A DNA stretch of 64,000 bases from NCBI RefSeq assembly GCF_014695385.1, contig NZ_JACJOD010000024.1, positions 62,001-126,000 of the forward strand, read 5' to 3'. Position numbers and translations under genes: made by a program. Numbering within the stretch: position 1 is the stretch's first letter; every line of letters starts with the position of its first letter. Below, piece after piece: positions 17,639 to 26,728 of the stretch. Below the pieces are notes generated by a model, which worked only from the letters and a program-made list of their open reading frames with translations, was not told the origin of the DNA and did not search any database. The stretch comes from Trichocoleus sp. FACHB-46. Lineage in GTDB: Bacteria > Cyanobacteriota > Cyanobacteriia > FACHB-46.

Positions 17639-19318
17639 ATGCAGTCACCCAACGCTTCCCAGAATTTACTAACGACGCTTAAAACAGCGGTAGGTCTGCT
17701 GGACTTAGAACCCAATTCACCCTTGAAGCAAGATGTCATCGCAGTTTGCGATCGCCTAACCAGTTCTGATTTTCGCATCGCAGTATTCGGCCCCTTCAAC
17801 TACGGCAAATCCACGCTGCTGAATGCCCTACTCGGTGAAAAAGCTTTACCCATTGACCTGATTCCTACCACAGGCGCAGCGATTCGAGTTAAGTACGGCT
17901 CTGACTTATCCACTCGGATTTTGTTGAGCAGTGGCGCTGAGATCTGCGAAACGGGCACCGATGTTTTGAAGCGATTTGCCACCTTAGATGATCAGCGGCG
18001 GATGCGAGAGGATGTGGCTGCGGTTGAGGTGTACTGTCCCCATCCTTTTTTGCAAACAGGCGTAGAGCTGCTAGATTTACCCGGAACTAACGATCGCGAA
18101 GCTCAAGATGCCTTAGTGAAAGACCAACTCTTAACCGCAGATCTGGTCGTGCAAGTCTTGGATGGCCGCAAACTAATGACCTTGGGAGAGCGAGAAAACC
18201 TGCGGGATTGGTTGCTCGATCGCGGCATTACCACGGTGGTATTCGTCGTCAATTTCCTCAACTTACTGGAAACCGACGACCAAAAAGAAGTGTATCGGCG
18301 CATGCGATTTGTCGCTGAGAGTTTTCGTTCACAATTACCTCCGGGTGTTAGCAATCTATATCGTGTCGATGCCTTACCTGCCCTGAGATCCCGCCTAAAA
18401 GGAGATATGGCAGCGGCTCAGACGGCAGGACTCCCTATGTTTGAATCTGCTTTGCAGAGCATTGTCCAAGCACAGCGTGGTCAGAGCGAACCTCGTTTAC
18501 CGCGTGTAGTCGTGTTAGCGAACCAAGTACAACAAGCCTTACAAGCTAAGCGAGAAGCGATCGCCCATGAAATCGCCACAGCAGAACAAACCCGCAACAA
18601 AAAAGTAGAAATCCGCCAAAAAGTCCAAAAACTGATCAAAGATGGGTTTCTCGCCAGTGCTACTCAATGCCGCGATTGGCTATCTCTCCCTAACCTGCTC
18701 GATCGCTACCAAGCCGATGTTGCCGACGCTCTCCAGAGATTTGACTTCGTTACCTGGGAAACCAACACACTGAAACCTGGCTGGAACGAGCAAAAGCGAT
18801 CGCTCGCCGCATGGGTTTACAAAGCTTGTGATTTTCTCAACTGTCCTCGACCCACAGATCCGTGGTTTGCTTTCCCTGAAGCGCCTCAAGTCTTCCTGAC
18901 ACAAGACCCACCCACAACCAAAAGCTCCAGTTCATCGAGTGATTCTACACCTGTCGCGATCGCCACTGGGCTAGGTTGGGTGTTAGGAGGCCCATTAGGA
19001 GCCGCAGTTTTAGGAGGAGCCAGCTATCTGCTCAATCAAACCACTGATACTTCCGCCTCGACATCGCCCACTTCTGCCGCAGCTTACACAGTCCAAACTC
19101 AGCAAGCTTGTTCGGAGGCTGCGAAAGATTATTTAATTCGCTTCAGCACTCTGGCTTTGGCAGCACTGCGCGACTACGAAATCACCGCCGAGCAAATCTT
19201 CAATTTCTCTGTACCCGTCGAACCCCTAGAACTTTCCCACCAACGCCATCAACTGCGATTGCTAGACTCGACGTTAAACAACCTCAGTGATGCTCTTGCT
19301 AGCTGTATTACAACCTAA
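17639..19318 (+). CDS. Divergent dynamin-like GTPase, short form
   Basis: 559 aa. The GTPase domain has P-loop GPFNYGKS (51-58), switch I region IPTTGAA and G3 DLPG (146-149, in ELLDLPGTNDREAQ). The usual G4 N-x-x-D is replaced by NFLN (205-208) in VVFVVNFLNLL, so guanine recognition may differ. A helical region follows, and near 440-465 a glycine-rich hydrophobic hairpin (GLGWVLGGPLGAAVLGGASY), typical of membrane-inserting paddles in bacterial dynamins. It is shorter than copies 1 and 2 by about 130 residues and only distantly related. It may act with them because of location; this is inference. Confidence 0.85.
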   Translation: MQSPNASQNLLTTLKTAVGLLDLEPNSPLKQDVIAVCDRLTSSDFRIAVFGPFNYGKSTLLNALLGEKALPIDLIPTTGAAIRVKYGSDLSTRILLSSGAEICETGTDVLKRFATLDDQRRMREDVAAVEVYCPHPFLQTGVELLDLPGTNDREAQDALVKDQLLTADLVVQVLDGRKLMTLGERENLRDWLLDRGITTVVFVVNFLNLLETDDQKEVYRRMRFVAESFRSQLPPGVSNLYRVDALPALRSRLKGDMAAAQTAGLPMFESALQSIVQAQRGQSEPRLPRVVVLANQVQQALQAKREAIAHEIATAEQTRNKKVEIRQKVQKLIKDGFLASATQCRDWLSLPNLLDRYQADVADALQRFDFVTWETNTLKPGWNEQKRSLAAWVYKACDFLNCPRPTDPWFAFPEAPQVFLTQDPPTTKSSSSSSDSTPVAIATGLGWVLGGPLGAAVLGGASYLLNQTTDTSASTSPTSAAAYTVQTQQACSEAAKDYLIRFSTLALAALRDYEITAEQIFNFSVPVEPLELSHQRHQLRLLDSTLNNLSDALASCITT

Positions 19319-19350
19319 AGATAGTGCTGTAAACTGCAACCAACTCCGCA

Positions 19351-20418
19351 TTATTTCTGAGGATTACTTAGCTCAGTCACAGACTTATTGGTGAGTTGTA
19401 CCATTTGCAGCAAAGCAATAGAGAGAAACAGGGAGGCTCCATTTTTAGCGACAAAAAACCAGGAAGATAGATTTTCCTCACTGCCCAGTCTCACGCTTAC
19501 TCTATAAACTTGATCTAACAGGTTAGAAGTAATCAGGGCAATGTAGAACCACGGTAGCCATTGGCGTATAGCGATTGCTCGTTGCGCTAGACTCTTGCCT
19601 TGAGACTTTAGATGCTCTGCTAGCGTGGTAAAGATATTCCAGATTCCCCAGAGGCTGTACAAAGGAATTACAAATCGAGCGATCGCTCCCCCACCAGAAA
19701 TCGGATAGCGCTGGAAGATGTGTTTCAGTCTCGCATGGGTTTGGTGTAGCCAAACTAACATCAAAAGCAACGCGGTTAAATACACCCAGCCACTGAAACT
19801 ATCTAGGGGTGACCATAAATTGTAAATGAGCTTGATGACTGCATTAATTAAGCTTGCCAAGAATCCTGTAGCATCGGCAATCCCCAGCAAATTGTAGACA
19901 TAGTATGAGGTAGCCCAAACGATAAAGTAGACGACGAATAAAACATCAAGGCTTAGGCGCACCCATAGGCTAGTCATGAGCAGCCTACTTAACCAAATCA
20001 GAGCCTTAGGTTGAGGTAGTTTTGCCCCTGTTACGTTCTGAGATACATCAGAAGCAATCTTGGAAGACTGACGCGCTGAAATATCTGACGCAGTATCCGT
20101 GACAAAATCATCGCTGGGGTTAGTCTCGATCAAATTCAAGGTTTGGCTCCAAGCTGGCATCGTTTGACCGCTTCTTTGCCCATATACCTGAACCGTTTCT
20201 AGCCCTGGAACCTGCAACTTAGCAATTCCTTGATCAATGAACCGAATCATGATTTGTTGATCGGGCAGCTGATCCGACTCCAGCAACACTCGGAGAGAGC
20301 CTTCCTTGCGGTTCACTTTTGCTGTGATGCCCTTACTTTGCAGCGAACGGTTCATCAACTGGGCGATCGCCTGGGGGTCTCCTTGTTTTGCTTGTGCTAA
20401 AACCTCTGATTGCGTCAT
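19351..20418 (-). CDS. Membrane protein with a duplicated cyanobacterial N-terminal domain
   Basis: 355 aa. Residues 1-95 form a soluble domain (AKQGDPQAIAQLMNRSLQSK ... VYGQRSGQTMPAWSQ) also found at the start of the neighbouring 556-aa protein. Its helix-strand layout recurs in many cyanobacterial proteins of unknown role. After a Ser-rich linker come about five membrane helices (from about residue 145), including VRLSLDVLFVVYFIVWATSY, WVYLTALLLMLVWLH and FVIPLYSLWGIWNIF. The domain pairing suggests a cytoplasmic sensing or docking domain attached to a membrane module. No catalytic motif was seen. Confidence 0.78.
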   Translation of the reverse strand: MTQSEVLAQAKQGDPQAIAQLMNRSLQSKGITAKVNRKEGSLRVLLESDQLPDQQIMIRFIDQGIAKLQVPGLETVQVYGQRSGQTMPAWSQTLNLIETNPSDDFVTDTASDISARQSSKIASDVSQNVTGAKLPQPKALIWLSRLLMTSLWVRLSLDVLFVVYFIVWATSYYVYNLLGIADATGFLASLINAVIKLIYNLWSPLDSFSGWVYLTALLLMLVWLHQTHARLKHIFQRYPISGGGAIARFVIPLYSLWGIWNIFTTLAEHLKSQGKSLAQRAIAIRQWLPWFYIALITSNLLDQVYRVSVRLGSEENLSSWFFVAKNGASLFLSIALLQMVQLTNKSVTELSNPQK

Positions 20419-20526
20419 GGCATATCTCGCTCATTGATGATGGCAAACCAAGGCATGTCCCACCTGTACCCTGCGTTCTAAGGCACTACAAATCCTATCT
20501 GTAGGAATCCCAATTCTGTCCAACTT

Positions 20527-22197
20527 TTATCGACCCAATTTTTGCAACAACTCTCGCTTTGTCCTTTCTACAGCCGGAAAAGAGCCTGCTTGAATGGCTT
20601 TATCGTAAGATGCTAAGGCTTCTTCATAGCGTCCTAGCGTCTCTAGTAATAGACCTCGGTTATACCAAGCCCAACCAAACTCCGGATCAACCTGAGTAGC
20701 TTTATCGTAGGAGGCTAGAGCTTTCTCATACCGCCCTAGATCTGATAAATTCCAACCCCGACTATTCCAAGCATCCACATCTTTGGGATCGATCTGCACA
20801 GCCTTATCTAAAGCCATCAGATTCAGTTCCTGTGAATTAGCTACTGTATAGGATAACAAGCTAGCTTGGTAGTACCAAATTCCTGCTTGTTTCAGCTGAG
20901 TTTGCCGTCTTGTATCTTGATTAGCGGTTGCTTCTCGGTACCATTGCCACTTACGCTTTAAGACAATTTGAGCGACTGTCACCGAGTTACGATCCTCGTT
21001 AGTCCTCAAAGCTTTAGTGTATGCTTGCATCGCATCCTCATACCTTTGCTGACTCGCCAAGATGTGCCCTCGTACCAGCCAAACCTCACCAATGGGGCCT
21101 TCTGCTTGCAGCGCTCGATCTGAAGCGGCTAAAGCATCCTCAAATCTTTGCAACATTGCTAAAGTTGCGCTCTTAGCTCGCCAAGCACCGCCATAATTAG
21201 GCTTAACCTGAGTTGCTTGATCGAAGTCAGACACAGCTTTCTCATATTGCCCCATCTGCACTAGCACCAGTCCACGGTTATACCAAGCTTGCGGAAAATC
21301 TGGCTTAAGCTTAATGGCTTGATCGCAAGCAGCAACAGCTTCAGTCGAACGATTCAAGGTAAATAAAGCACCACAGCGGTCTTTCCAACCCTCAGCAAAT
21401 TTTGGGTTAATTTCGAGAGCTTTGTCAGCCGCCAGTAAAGCATCATCATCGTACCCTAGTCGGCGTAGGGTCAGGCTACGACCACTCCAAGCAGCAAAAT
21501 CAGCAGGGTTAATCTCAGTAGCTTTTTCATAAGCGCTCAAAGCTTCAGAGTGACGATTTAACCCAGCTAAGGCTTGGCCTTTGCGATACCAAGCTTCGTG
21601 GTTGTTGGAATCAGTTCGCAGCTCTCGCTCTGCCTCTGCCAATGCTGCTTCATGGGACTTGATGTTCTCTTGACTTAAACCTGTTGGTGCTTGTTGTTTT
21701 CGCATCAACGCTGCAATGTCACGTTGCACATACACCAAGGACCAGCCTACAACCACGACAGCCGCAACACTGGTGAGTACTAGAGCGGGAATCTGCCATT
21801 TTGCTAAATGTTGCTGTAACGGTTGCTGGGAGGGTAACTCTGGCTTAGCAAAGGCTGGTGCTATAGAGGTAAGTGGAGTCTTTGGATCTGGAACCTCAAA
21901 ACAAGTAGCATTGGATTCAAAGCTACGAGTCCAATCAGGAATTGCCTCACCTTTCTGCCTACCGTATATCTCAACTCGCTTCCAGGACTCAGACTCTAAC
22001 TGAGTAAGTCCTTTTTGAATTCCGCTCACTAAGGTAACAGGAGGTACTTGAGCAGACTCTAATAGAATCTTTAAACATTCCTCCTCTAAGGCAACCGTTG
22101 CTTCGATGCCTTTAGTCCGCAAGGAGCGATTAATCAACGCTGCGATCGCTGTAGGGCTTCCAGACTTCGCTTGTTCCATTAGGCTGACTTGTGTCAT
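20527..22197 (-). CDS. TPR-repeat protein with N-terminal cyanobacterial domain and membrane anchor
   Basis: 556 aa. Residues 1-95 are the same domain as in the 355-aa neighbour (AKSGSPTAIAALINRSLRTK ... IYGRQKGEAIPDWTRSFE). A Pro-rich linker and a single membrane helix at about 134-154 (LVLTSVAAVVVVGWSLVYV) follow. From about 190 to the C-terminus is an array of roughly nine tetratricopeptide repeats (repeated patterns like AWYNRGLVL...GRYEEALASYDKAIQ). TPR arrays are protein-interaction scaffolds. It is upstream of the 355-aa gene on the same strand (108-bp gap), so the two may share a transcript and interact. Confidence 0.85.
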   Translation of the reverse strand: MTQVSLMEQAKSGSPTAIAALINRSLRTKGIEATVALEEECLKILLESAQVPPVTLVSGIQKGLTQLESESWKRVEIYGRQKGEAIPDWTRSFESNATCFEVPDPKTPLTSIAPAFAKPELPSQQPLQQHLAKWQIPALVLTSVAAVVVVGWSLVYVQRDIAALMRKQQAPTGLSQENIKSHEAALAEAERELRTDSNNHEAWYRKGQALAGLNRHSEALSAYEKATEINPADFAAWSGRSLTLRRLGYDDDALLAADKALEINPKFAEGWKDRCGALFTLNRSTEAVAACDQAIKLKPDFPQAWYNRGLVLVQMGQYEKAVSDFDQATQVKPNYGGAWRAKSATLAMLQRFEDALAASDRALQAEGPIGEVWLVRGHILASQQRYEDAMQAYTKALRTNEDRNSVTVAQIVLKRKWQWYREATANQDTRRQTQLKQAGIWYYQASLLSYTVANSQELNLMALDKAVQIDPKDVDAWNSRGWNLSDLGRYEKALASYDKATQVDPEFGWAWYNRGLLLETLGRYEEALASYDKAIQAGSFPAVERTKRELLQKLGR

Positions 22198-22392
22198 AAC
22201 AAAGGCACCTTTCCCAGCTCAGATTACGAAGCTGCTTGTGATCATATCTACTGATCACAGTTGTAGTCTAGCTGACAGCTATCCTACTTATGCTTTGGCT
22301 CTGGCAAGAACAGATGAATATGCTTAAGGGTGATGCGGCAGCGAGAATTACTTGGATAGGCTAGAAGGTAAAACCTCCTATAGAAACCTTTT

Positions 22393-22674
22393 ATGCATAC
22401 GACCCAAGATCCGTTTCAGAAGGCCAACTATTTCTTTAGAAAAGCCGACTATGTGAAATGGCATCGGCAGCAAAGTAAGCAACAAATTCTGCGATCGCAA
22501 GTTGGGTTTATTGAGACTGCACCCTCTCGTCCGAAAGCTTGCCAGGGTTGCGCTCACTACCACGGCGTGGCTTACGGCACTGCTTACGAGAGCCGACATA
22601 TGTTGATTTGTGGGTTCCATCCCTATGGTTGGGGCAACCAAGGGACTTGCCCTGACTGGGAAGGCGGCTTCTAA
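22393..22674 (+). CDS. Small Cys-containing protein, unknown
   Basis: 93 aa. The C-terminal half carries four Cys in the spacing C-x2-C (KACQGCAHYHG), LICGFHPYGW and GTCPDWEGGF, with His between them, suggesting a small zinc- or metal-binding fold. The N-terminal half is basic and helical (KADYVKWHRQQSKQQILRSQ). The pattern is familiar from small cyanobacterial proteins, but I cannot name the family. It is convergent with the VOC-family gene, with stops 6 bp apart. Confidence 0.7.
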   Translation: MHTTQDPFQKANYFFRKADYVKWHRQQSKQQILRSQVGFIETAPSRPKACQGCAHYHGVAYGTAYESRHMLICGFHPYGWGNQGTCPDWEGGF

Positions 22675-22680
22675 GGCAGT

Positions 22681-23118
22681 TTAAGCGCTGGTATCTGGAT
22701 CTGTATCTGGGTCGCAGCGAATCTCAATTAAAAAGCCATCGGGGTCATAAAAGTAGATGCCGCGTCCGGTGGGGCGGGTGACTGGGCCTTCTGCGATCGC
22801 GACTTGATTTTGGTGCAGTACTGCCACAGCTTGATTAAATAATTGCGGCTCGATATCAAAGGCTAAATGATTGGCACGGGTAAAGCCTCGACTAGGATCT
22901 AGATCGGGTGGTGTGAGATCTGGCTCCCAAAACAAATCGAGCACAGTACCATCAGGCATGACAAAATTAGCAACTTTCCCTGCTTCTACAAGCGATCGCA
23001 ATGTACTTGGAATCGCATCTCCGGTTAGCTCTTGTAGCCCTAACAAAGTGCCATAGAACTGTCGCGAGGCTTGCAGATCTTGCACATTCAACGCGATGTG
23101 ATGCATGCGACGCAGCAT
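22681..23118 (-). CDS. VOC (glyoxalase/bleomycin-resistance) superfamily protein
   Basis: 145 aa from the ATG at 23118; starts at 23163 or 23175 are also in frame. Vicinal-oxygen-chelate fold: RMHHIALNVQDLQASRQFYG opens the first beta-alpha-beta module with the metal-ligand His, LDLFWEPDLT is the middle, NHLAFDIEP starts the second module and GIYFYDPDGFLIEIRCDPD closes it with the expected Glu ligand. Members include lyases, dioxygenases and resistance proteins. The substrate cannot be told. Confidence 0.85.
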   Translation of the reverse strand: MLRRMHHIALNVQDLQASRQFYGTLLGLQELTGDAIPSTLRSLVEAGKVANFVMPDGTVLDLFWEPDLTPPDLDPSRGFTRANHLAFDIEPQLFNQAVAVLHQNQVAIAEGPVTRPTGRGIYFYDPDGFLIEIRCDPDTDPDTSA

Positions 23119-23245
23119 ACCAAGAGCCAAAGTGGGGTTGCAGGTAGAGAAACTAGATTGCATAACGAGCACCATTCCATTCAGAACATATTGCCAGAAC
23201 GATCACCAGCACTTCTATTCAATCTAAATCAGACCTAGAGTAGCC

Positions 23246-23746
23246 ATGTCATTTGATTATTCTTTGGACTTCAAAACCATTGATTTCCGCCAGCACCCAG
23301 AACTGTACCGCGTCGGCAAAGGTGAACAGGGTGTGCTGATGGTAGAGCCATACAAGGCAGAAATCCTGCCTCACTGGCGTTTCAAAACTCCTGCGATCGC
23401 TAAACAGTCTAGCGAAACGATTTACCAGATGTTTCTGGACTATCTGGAACAGGGAGATTTTGTCGGAGCAGATATGGCTCGGAAATTTCTGCAAATGGGT
23501 TACACGCGATCGCGTCGTTATGCCAACCACAAAAACGGCAGAAAATACCAAGCCAATCCGCAAAAAGCGGGTTCTGAAGCTGAGCAGCAGGCAGCACGAC
23601 AGCAAGTTTTGCCTTACGACGTAGATCCGATCAAGGCCGAATCGGCGGCTATCTTTAAGGAGAAATGGGTTGAGGCCAAGACGAACCCGCACTATCTCCA
23701 ACTCTTAGCCGAGCATCGCCAAAAGTACGAAGCAAAGCCTCTGTGA
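23246..23746 (+). CDS. DUF4385 family protein
   Basis: 166 aa, full-length match to the family pattern: FDYSLDFKTIDFRQHPELYR at the N-terminus, GEQGVLMVEPYKAEILPHWR, then FLDYLEQGDFVGADMARKFL and a basic segment (QMGYTRSRRYANHKNGRKY). The basic segment suggests nucleic-acid contact, but no function is established for the family. It is divergent from the VOC gene. Confidence 0.88.
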   Translation: MSFDYSLDFKTIDFRQHPELYRVGKGEQGVLMVEPYKAEILPHWRFKTPAIAKQSSETIYQMFLDYLEQGDFVGADMARKFLQMGYTRSRRYANHKNGRKYQANPQKAGSEAEQQAARQQVLPYDVDPIKAESAAIFKEKWVEAKTNPHYLQLLAEHRQKYEAKPL

Positions 23747-23822
23747 TCTCGCTACCTGGGGTGGGCATACTGACACGGTTACGTGCAGCAATTCAGCCCT
23801 AGCCCCTTGTCGGAAAAACAGC

Positions 23823-24167
23823 ATGAGGCACCCTGACGACCAACCCCAACCCTTAGGCCCAACTGATTGGATACTAGCGAAAGAATTGGGAGCTGTGATT
23901 AGCACTCAGCAACGCTTTTACCAATCCTGCGATGGAGCCTTGAGAGCTTTGCTCAGCCTCTCAGAGTGGGGCATTGTACAAGAAGCAAATGATGTCACTG
24001 TGTTGTTGGTGATGTGTCCCACGATCGTTGTTACCGATCGGTTGCTGAAGCGCTGCACGAGCCTAGCTAACAAACTATTGAAGGTTGCCGATACGCCCGC
24101 TCATCTGCATATTCAAGGGCCAGACTGCTGGTTTCGCTGTCCGGCGGATATTCTCCGGGGGCAATAG
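23823..24167 (+). CDS. Unknown small protein
   Basis: 114 aa. MRHPDDQPQPLGPTDWILAK leads into a helical region with Cys residues (QSCDGAL, CTSLANKLL) and strand-like segments (DVTVLLVMCPTIVVTD, AHLHIQGPDCWFRC). No family was recognised. It lies 76 bp after DUF4385 on the same strand and is convergent with the GH31 gene 6 bp beyond its stop. Coding is supported by amino-acid composition and compact packing only. Confidence 0.5.
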   Translation: MRHPDDQPQPLGPTDWILAKELGAVISTQQRFYQSCDGALRALLSLSEWGIVQEANDVTVLLVMCPTIVVTDRLLKRCTSLANKLLKVADTPAHLHIQGPDCWFRCPADILRGQ

Positions 24168-24173
24168 CTCGAT

Positions 24174-26510
24174 TTAGAAGGTGAGGCGGCGGGCTGTACC
24201 GTCATCCTTGAAGCGCTGTTCACCGATGCCCACGAGTTCCACAATAATTTCGCGATCGCTGGGTGTCCATTTGCCTTGACGCGCTGCAATTTCTACCACG
24301 GGTTGCTGACCTTCTGGGAAGACGCGATAGTGAGTCGTAGCCCAAGCACCATCCCGATACTCAAAGGTATGACCATCATCTTCATAATGAGTCCACTCGC
24401 CAGTTCCGGGCCAAACTCTTAGTCTGAGTTCGTCTAGCGATCGCTCATTCACATACTGCATCACAGGAGCCATTGGGATGATGCTCCCGGCGGCGACATA
24501 AAGCGGCATCCGTTCTAGCGGTGCGTCAGCCAGAATATGGGTTGGCCCTTCAAACTGCTCTCCACTCCACCAGTCGTACCAAGTCCCTGCTGGCAAATAA
24601 ACAGCTCGACACTCCACACCCGGACGGTAAACTGGCGCTGCCATCAAGGAAGGACCAAGCAACACTTGGTCGTACAAGCTGTAAGTTTTGGGGTCGTTTG
24701 GGTACTGGTAGAGCAGCGGTCGCAGAATCGGTTCTCCTGTGGTTGCGGCTGACCAGAACAGGCTGTAGAGATAAGGCAGCAATCGATAGCGCAGTTCAAT
24801 ATATTCGCGGCAGATGGCTTCCACGCGATCGCCAAATACCCAGGGTTCATGCTGAGCTGTACCCATCGAGGAGTGACCCCGCATTAAGGGGTACAGCATC
24901 CCTACCTGCATCCAGCGGGCAAACAGCTCAGCGGTGGCATTGCCTGCAAACCCCCCAATATCACACCCAACAAACGGCACTCCTGATAGCCCCATGTTGC
25001 AGAGCATGGGCAGGGACATTTCTAAATGCTCCCACAATGATTGGTTATCCCCCATCCAGACAGAAGACCAGCGCTGAACCCCTGCATAACCCGATCGCGT
25101 CAGGACAAAGGAGCGTTCAGTGGGACGTAGTTTTTCCAGGGCTTGAGCCGAGGCTTGTGCCATGTTTAAGCCATAGAGGTTGTGGGTTTCGGCGTGAGTA
25201 GCCTGCTCATCCTTCGGTCCTTGCGGTGCATCAAGGGGAAACCAAATTTTGTTTCCGTTGTCTCCAAAGGGGCGATCGTCTAAAGCAGGCTCGTTCATGT
25301 CGTTCCAGATCCCTGCTACACCTGCTTCGGTCAGGTTTTTGTGCCAGTCAGCCCACCAACTGCGAACTTCTGGGCGTAAGAAATCGGGAAAGACCGCTTT
25401 GCTGGGCCAGACGTAACCGTGAACTAGTTGTCCATCAGCTTTCCGGACAAAGTAGTCTTTTTCTAGTCCTTGGTCGAACACAGTATAGTCGGCTTCTGGC
25501 TCGTATTTCACCCCAGGATCAACGATGGTTACAGTCTTAAATCCATCCTCAGCCAAGTTGCGAATCAGTTTGTCAGGTTGGGGAAAGCGTTTGGGACTCC
25601 AAGTGAAGACCCGATAGCCATTCATGTAGTCGATGTCGAGGTGGATGACATCGCAGGGAATGCGGCGTTCTCGAAACTCATGGGCAATTGTTTGCACCAC
25701 ATCTTCAGATTCGTAGCTCCAGCGGCATTGGTGATAGCCGATCGCCCACTGCGGTGGCAGGGACATCCGTCCGGTTAGCTCTGTATAGGTATGAATGATT
25801 TGTGCTGGCGTGGGGCCGTAGATGATGTAGTAGTCGAGTTCTGGGCCACGGGTTTCCATTCGCCACACCCCTGCTTGATCTGCGCCAATGTCAAACTGGC
25901 TCCAATAGGTGCTGTTGAAGAAAATTCCATAGCCTACTTCGGGCCGCAGTGCCATAAAGACGGGAATGGCTTGGTACATCTCATCGCTGAGAGAACCGTA
26001 GTCCAGGGCGTCTGTGGTCCAGTTGGTTTTGACTTCGGCGAGTTTATCGAGAAATCCAGTGCGCTCTCCAAATCCGTAGAAGTGTTCGTCGGCTTCAATC
26101 TGTTTCCATGCGGCGATCGCGCCTGCCCGCCAAGCCATCCCAGGAGCTATATCTTGGGCAAAGGGACGATTTTGGTTGTCAAAGCAGGTGAATTGAGCGG
26201 TATCTCGCTGAATTGAAACTCGGATCTGGGCTGTTTTGATTTCGATCGTGGAAGGAGTTTCTTCTAGATCAAAGGAGGTAGCGGGCCAGTCTTGGTCGTC
26301 TTTGGTGACGGCCCAGGAGCGACGAGGTTGAAAGGTGCCTGTGGGGGCAAGGCGGACGCGAATCAGGTTAGGGGCGAGAATGGTGATCGCGAGTTTAGGG
26401 CCACCACAATCGAGGTGAAGGGTGCGATCGTCTTTTTGAATGGATTGAACTGCGCCAATGGTAGACCAGGGTTGTGTGGTGGTGGGGAGTTTTCCAAATA
26501 CTTGTGGCAT
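24174..26510 (-). CDS. Glycoside hydrolase family 31 alpha-glucosidase
   Basis: 778 aa. An N-terminal beta-sandwich domain precedes the catalytic barrel. The nucleophile Asp lies in GIWNDMNEPAL (about residue 405). The acid/base Asp lies in SSVWMGDNQS (about residue 480), with substrate-pocket segments IHLDIDYMNGYRVFTW, LSGVPFVGCDIGGFAG and LYPLMRGHSS. C-terminal beta domains end at RRLTF. GH31 members hydrolyse terminal alpha-linked glucose or xylose, or act as transglycosylases. The DMNEP motif favours alpha-glucosidase. It is presumably cytoplasmic, since no signal peptide is present, and may act on glycogen breakdown products or osmolytes. Confidence 0.93.
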   Translation of the reverse strand: MPQVFGKLPTTTQPWSTIGAVQSIQKDDRTLHLDCGGPKLAITILAPNLIRVRLAPTGTFQPRRSWAVTKDDQDWPATSFDLEETPSTIEIKTAQIRVSIQRDTAQFTCFDNQNRPFAQDIAPGMAWRAGAIAAWKQIEADEHFYGFGERTGFLDKLAEVKTNWTTDALDYGSLSDEMYQAIPVFMALRPEVGYGIFFNSTYWSQFDIGADQAGVWRMETRGPELDYYIIYGPTPAQIIHTYTELTGRMSLPPQWAIGYHQCRWSYESEDVVQTIAHEFRERRIPCDVIHLDIDYMNGYRVFTWSPKRFPQPDKLIRNLAEDGFKTVTIVDPGVKYEPEADYTVFDQGLEKDYFVRKADGQLVHGYVWPSKAVFPDFLRPEVRSWWADWHKNLTEAGVAGIWNDMNEPALDDRPFGDNGNKIWFPLDAPQGPKDEQATHAETHNLYGLNMAQASAQALEKLRPTERSFVLTRSGYAGVQRWSSVWMGDNQSLWEHLEMSLPMLCNMGLSGVPFVGCDIGGFAGNATAELFARWMQVGMLYPLMRGHSSMGTAQHEPWVFGDRVEAICREYIELRYRLLPYLYSLFWSAATTGEPILRPLLYQYPNDPKTYSLYDQVLLGPSLMAAPVYRPGVECRAVYLPAGTWYDWWSGEQFEGPTHILADAPLERMPLYVAAGSIIPMAPVMQYVNERSLDELRLRVWPGTGEWTHYEDDGHTFEYRDGAWATTHYRVFPEGQQPVVEIAARQGKWTPSDREIIVELVGIGEQRFKDDGTARRLTF

Positions 26511-26547
26511 GTGGGTTCAACCTGATTTTTATCGGTTTAAGTCTGGG

Positions 26548-26630
26548 AAATCCGAGCCCTTGGGGGCGCTTGCCCCCAAACCCCCACTGAGGGACGGCTG
26601 CGTCCCCCAGACCCCCTCCAGAGGTAACTT
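26548..26630. repeat. GC-rich dispersed repeat, copy A
   Basis: About 80 bp, containing CTTGGGGGCGCTTGCCCCCAA and GACGGCTGCGTCCCCCAGACC. The reverse complement matches copy B (29239-29321) and copy C (48190-48264) closely. It holds nested inverted repeats (TTGGGGGC / GCCCCCAA) and lies between GH31 and an SDR gene. Confidence 0.85.
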
Positions 26631-26658
26631 CTGTGTGAGGTGGCTATGTTTTAATTCT

Positions 26659-26709
26659 GGCTTCTCTGGCTCCCCTTCCCTGCCAGGGAAGGGGCTGGGG
26701 GTTAGGCCT
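26659..26709. repeat. Palindromic repeat CCCCTTCCCTGCCAGGGAAGGGG, copy 1
   Basis: The hairpin CCCCTTCCCTG / CCAGGGAAGGGG is followed by CTGGGGGTTAGG. It is shared with 39236-39344 and 48065-48120. It lies next to GC-rich repeat copy A, so the two families can occur side by side, as they do again at 48.1 kb. Confidence 0.8.
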
Positions 26710-26728
26710 CACAGCAAGGAGATCCACA

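Noticed and set aside
24521-25201. 226-codon rightward frame inside the GH31 gene
   Set aside because: Antisense to strongly conserved GH31 catalytic motifs, with a Cys/Arg/Ser-rich composition typical of shadow frames.
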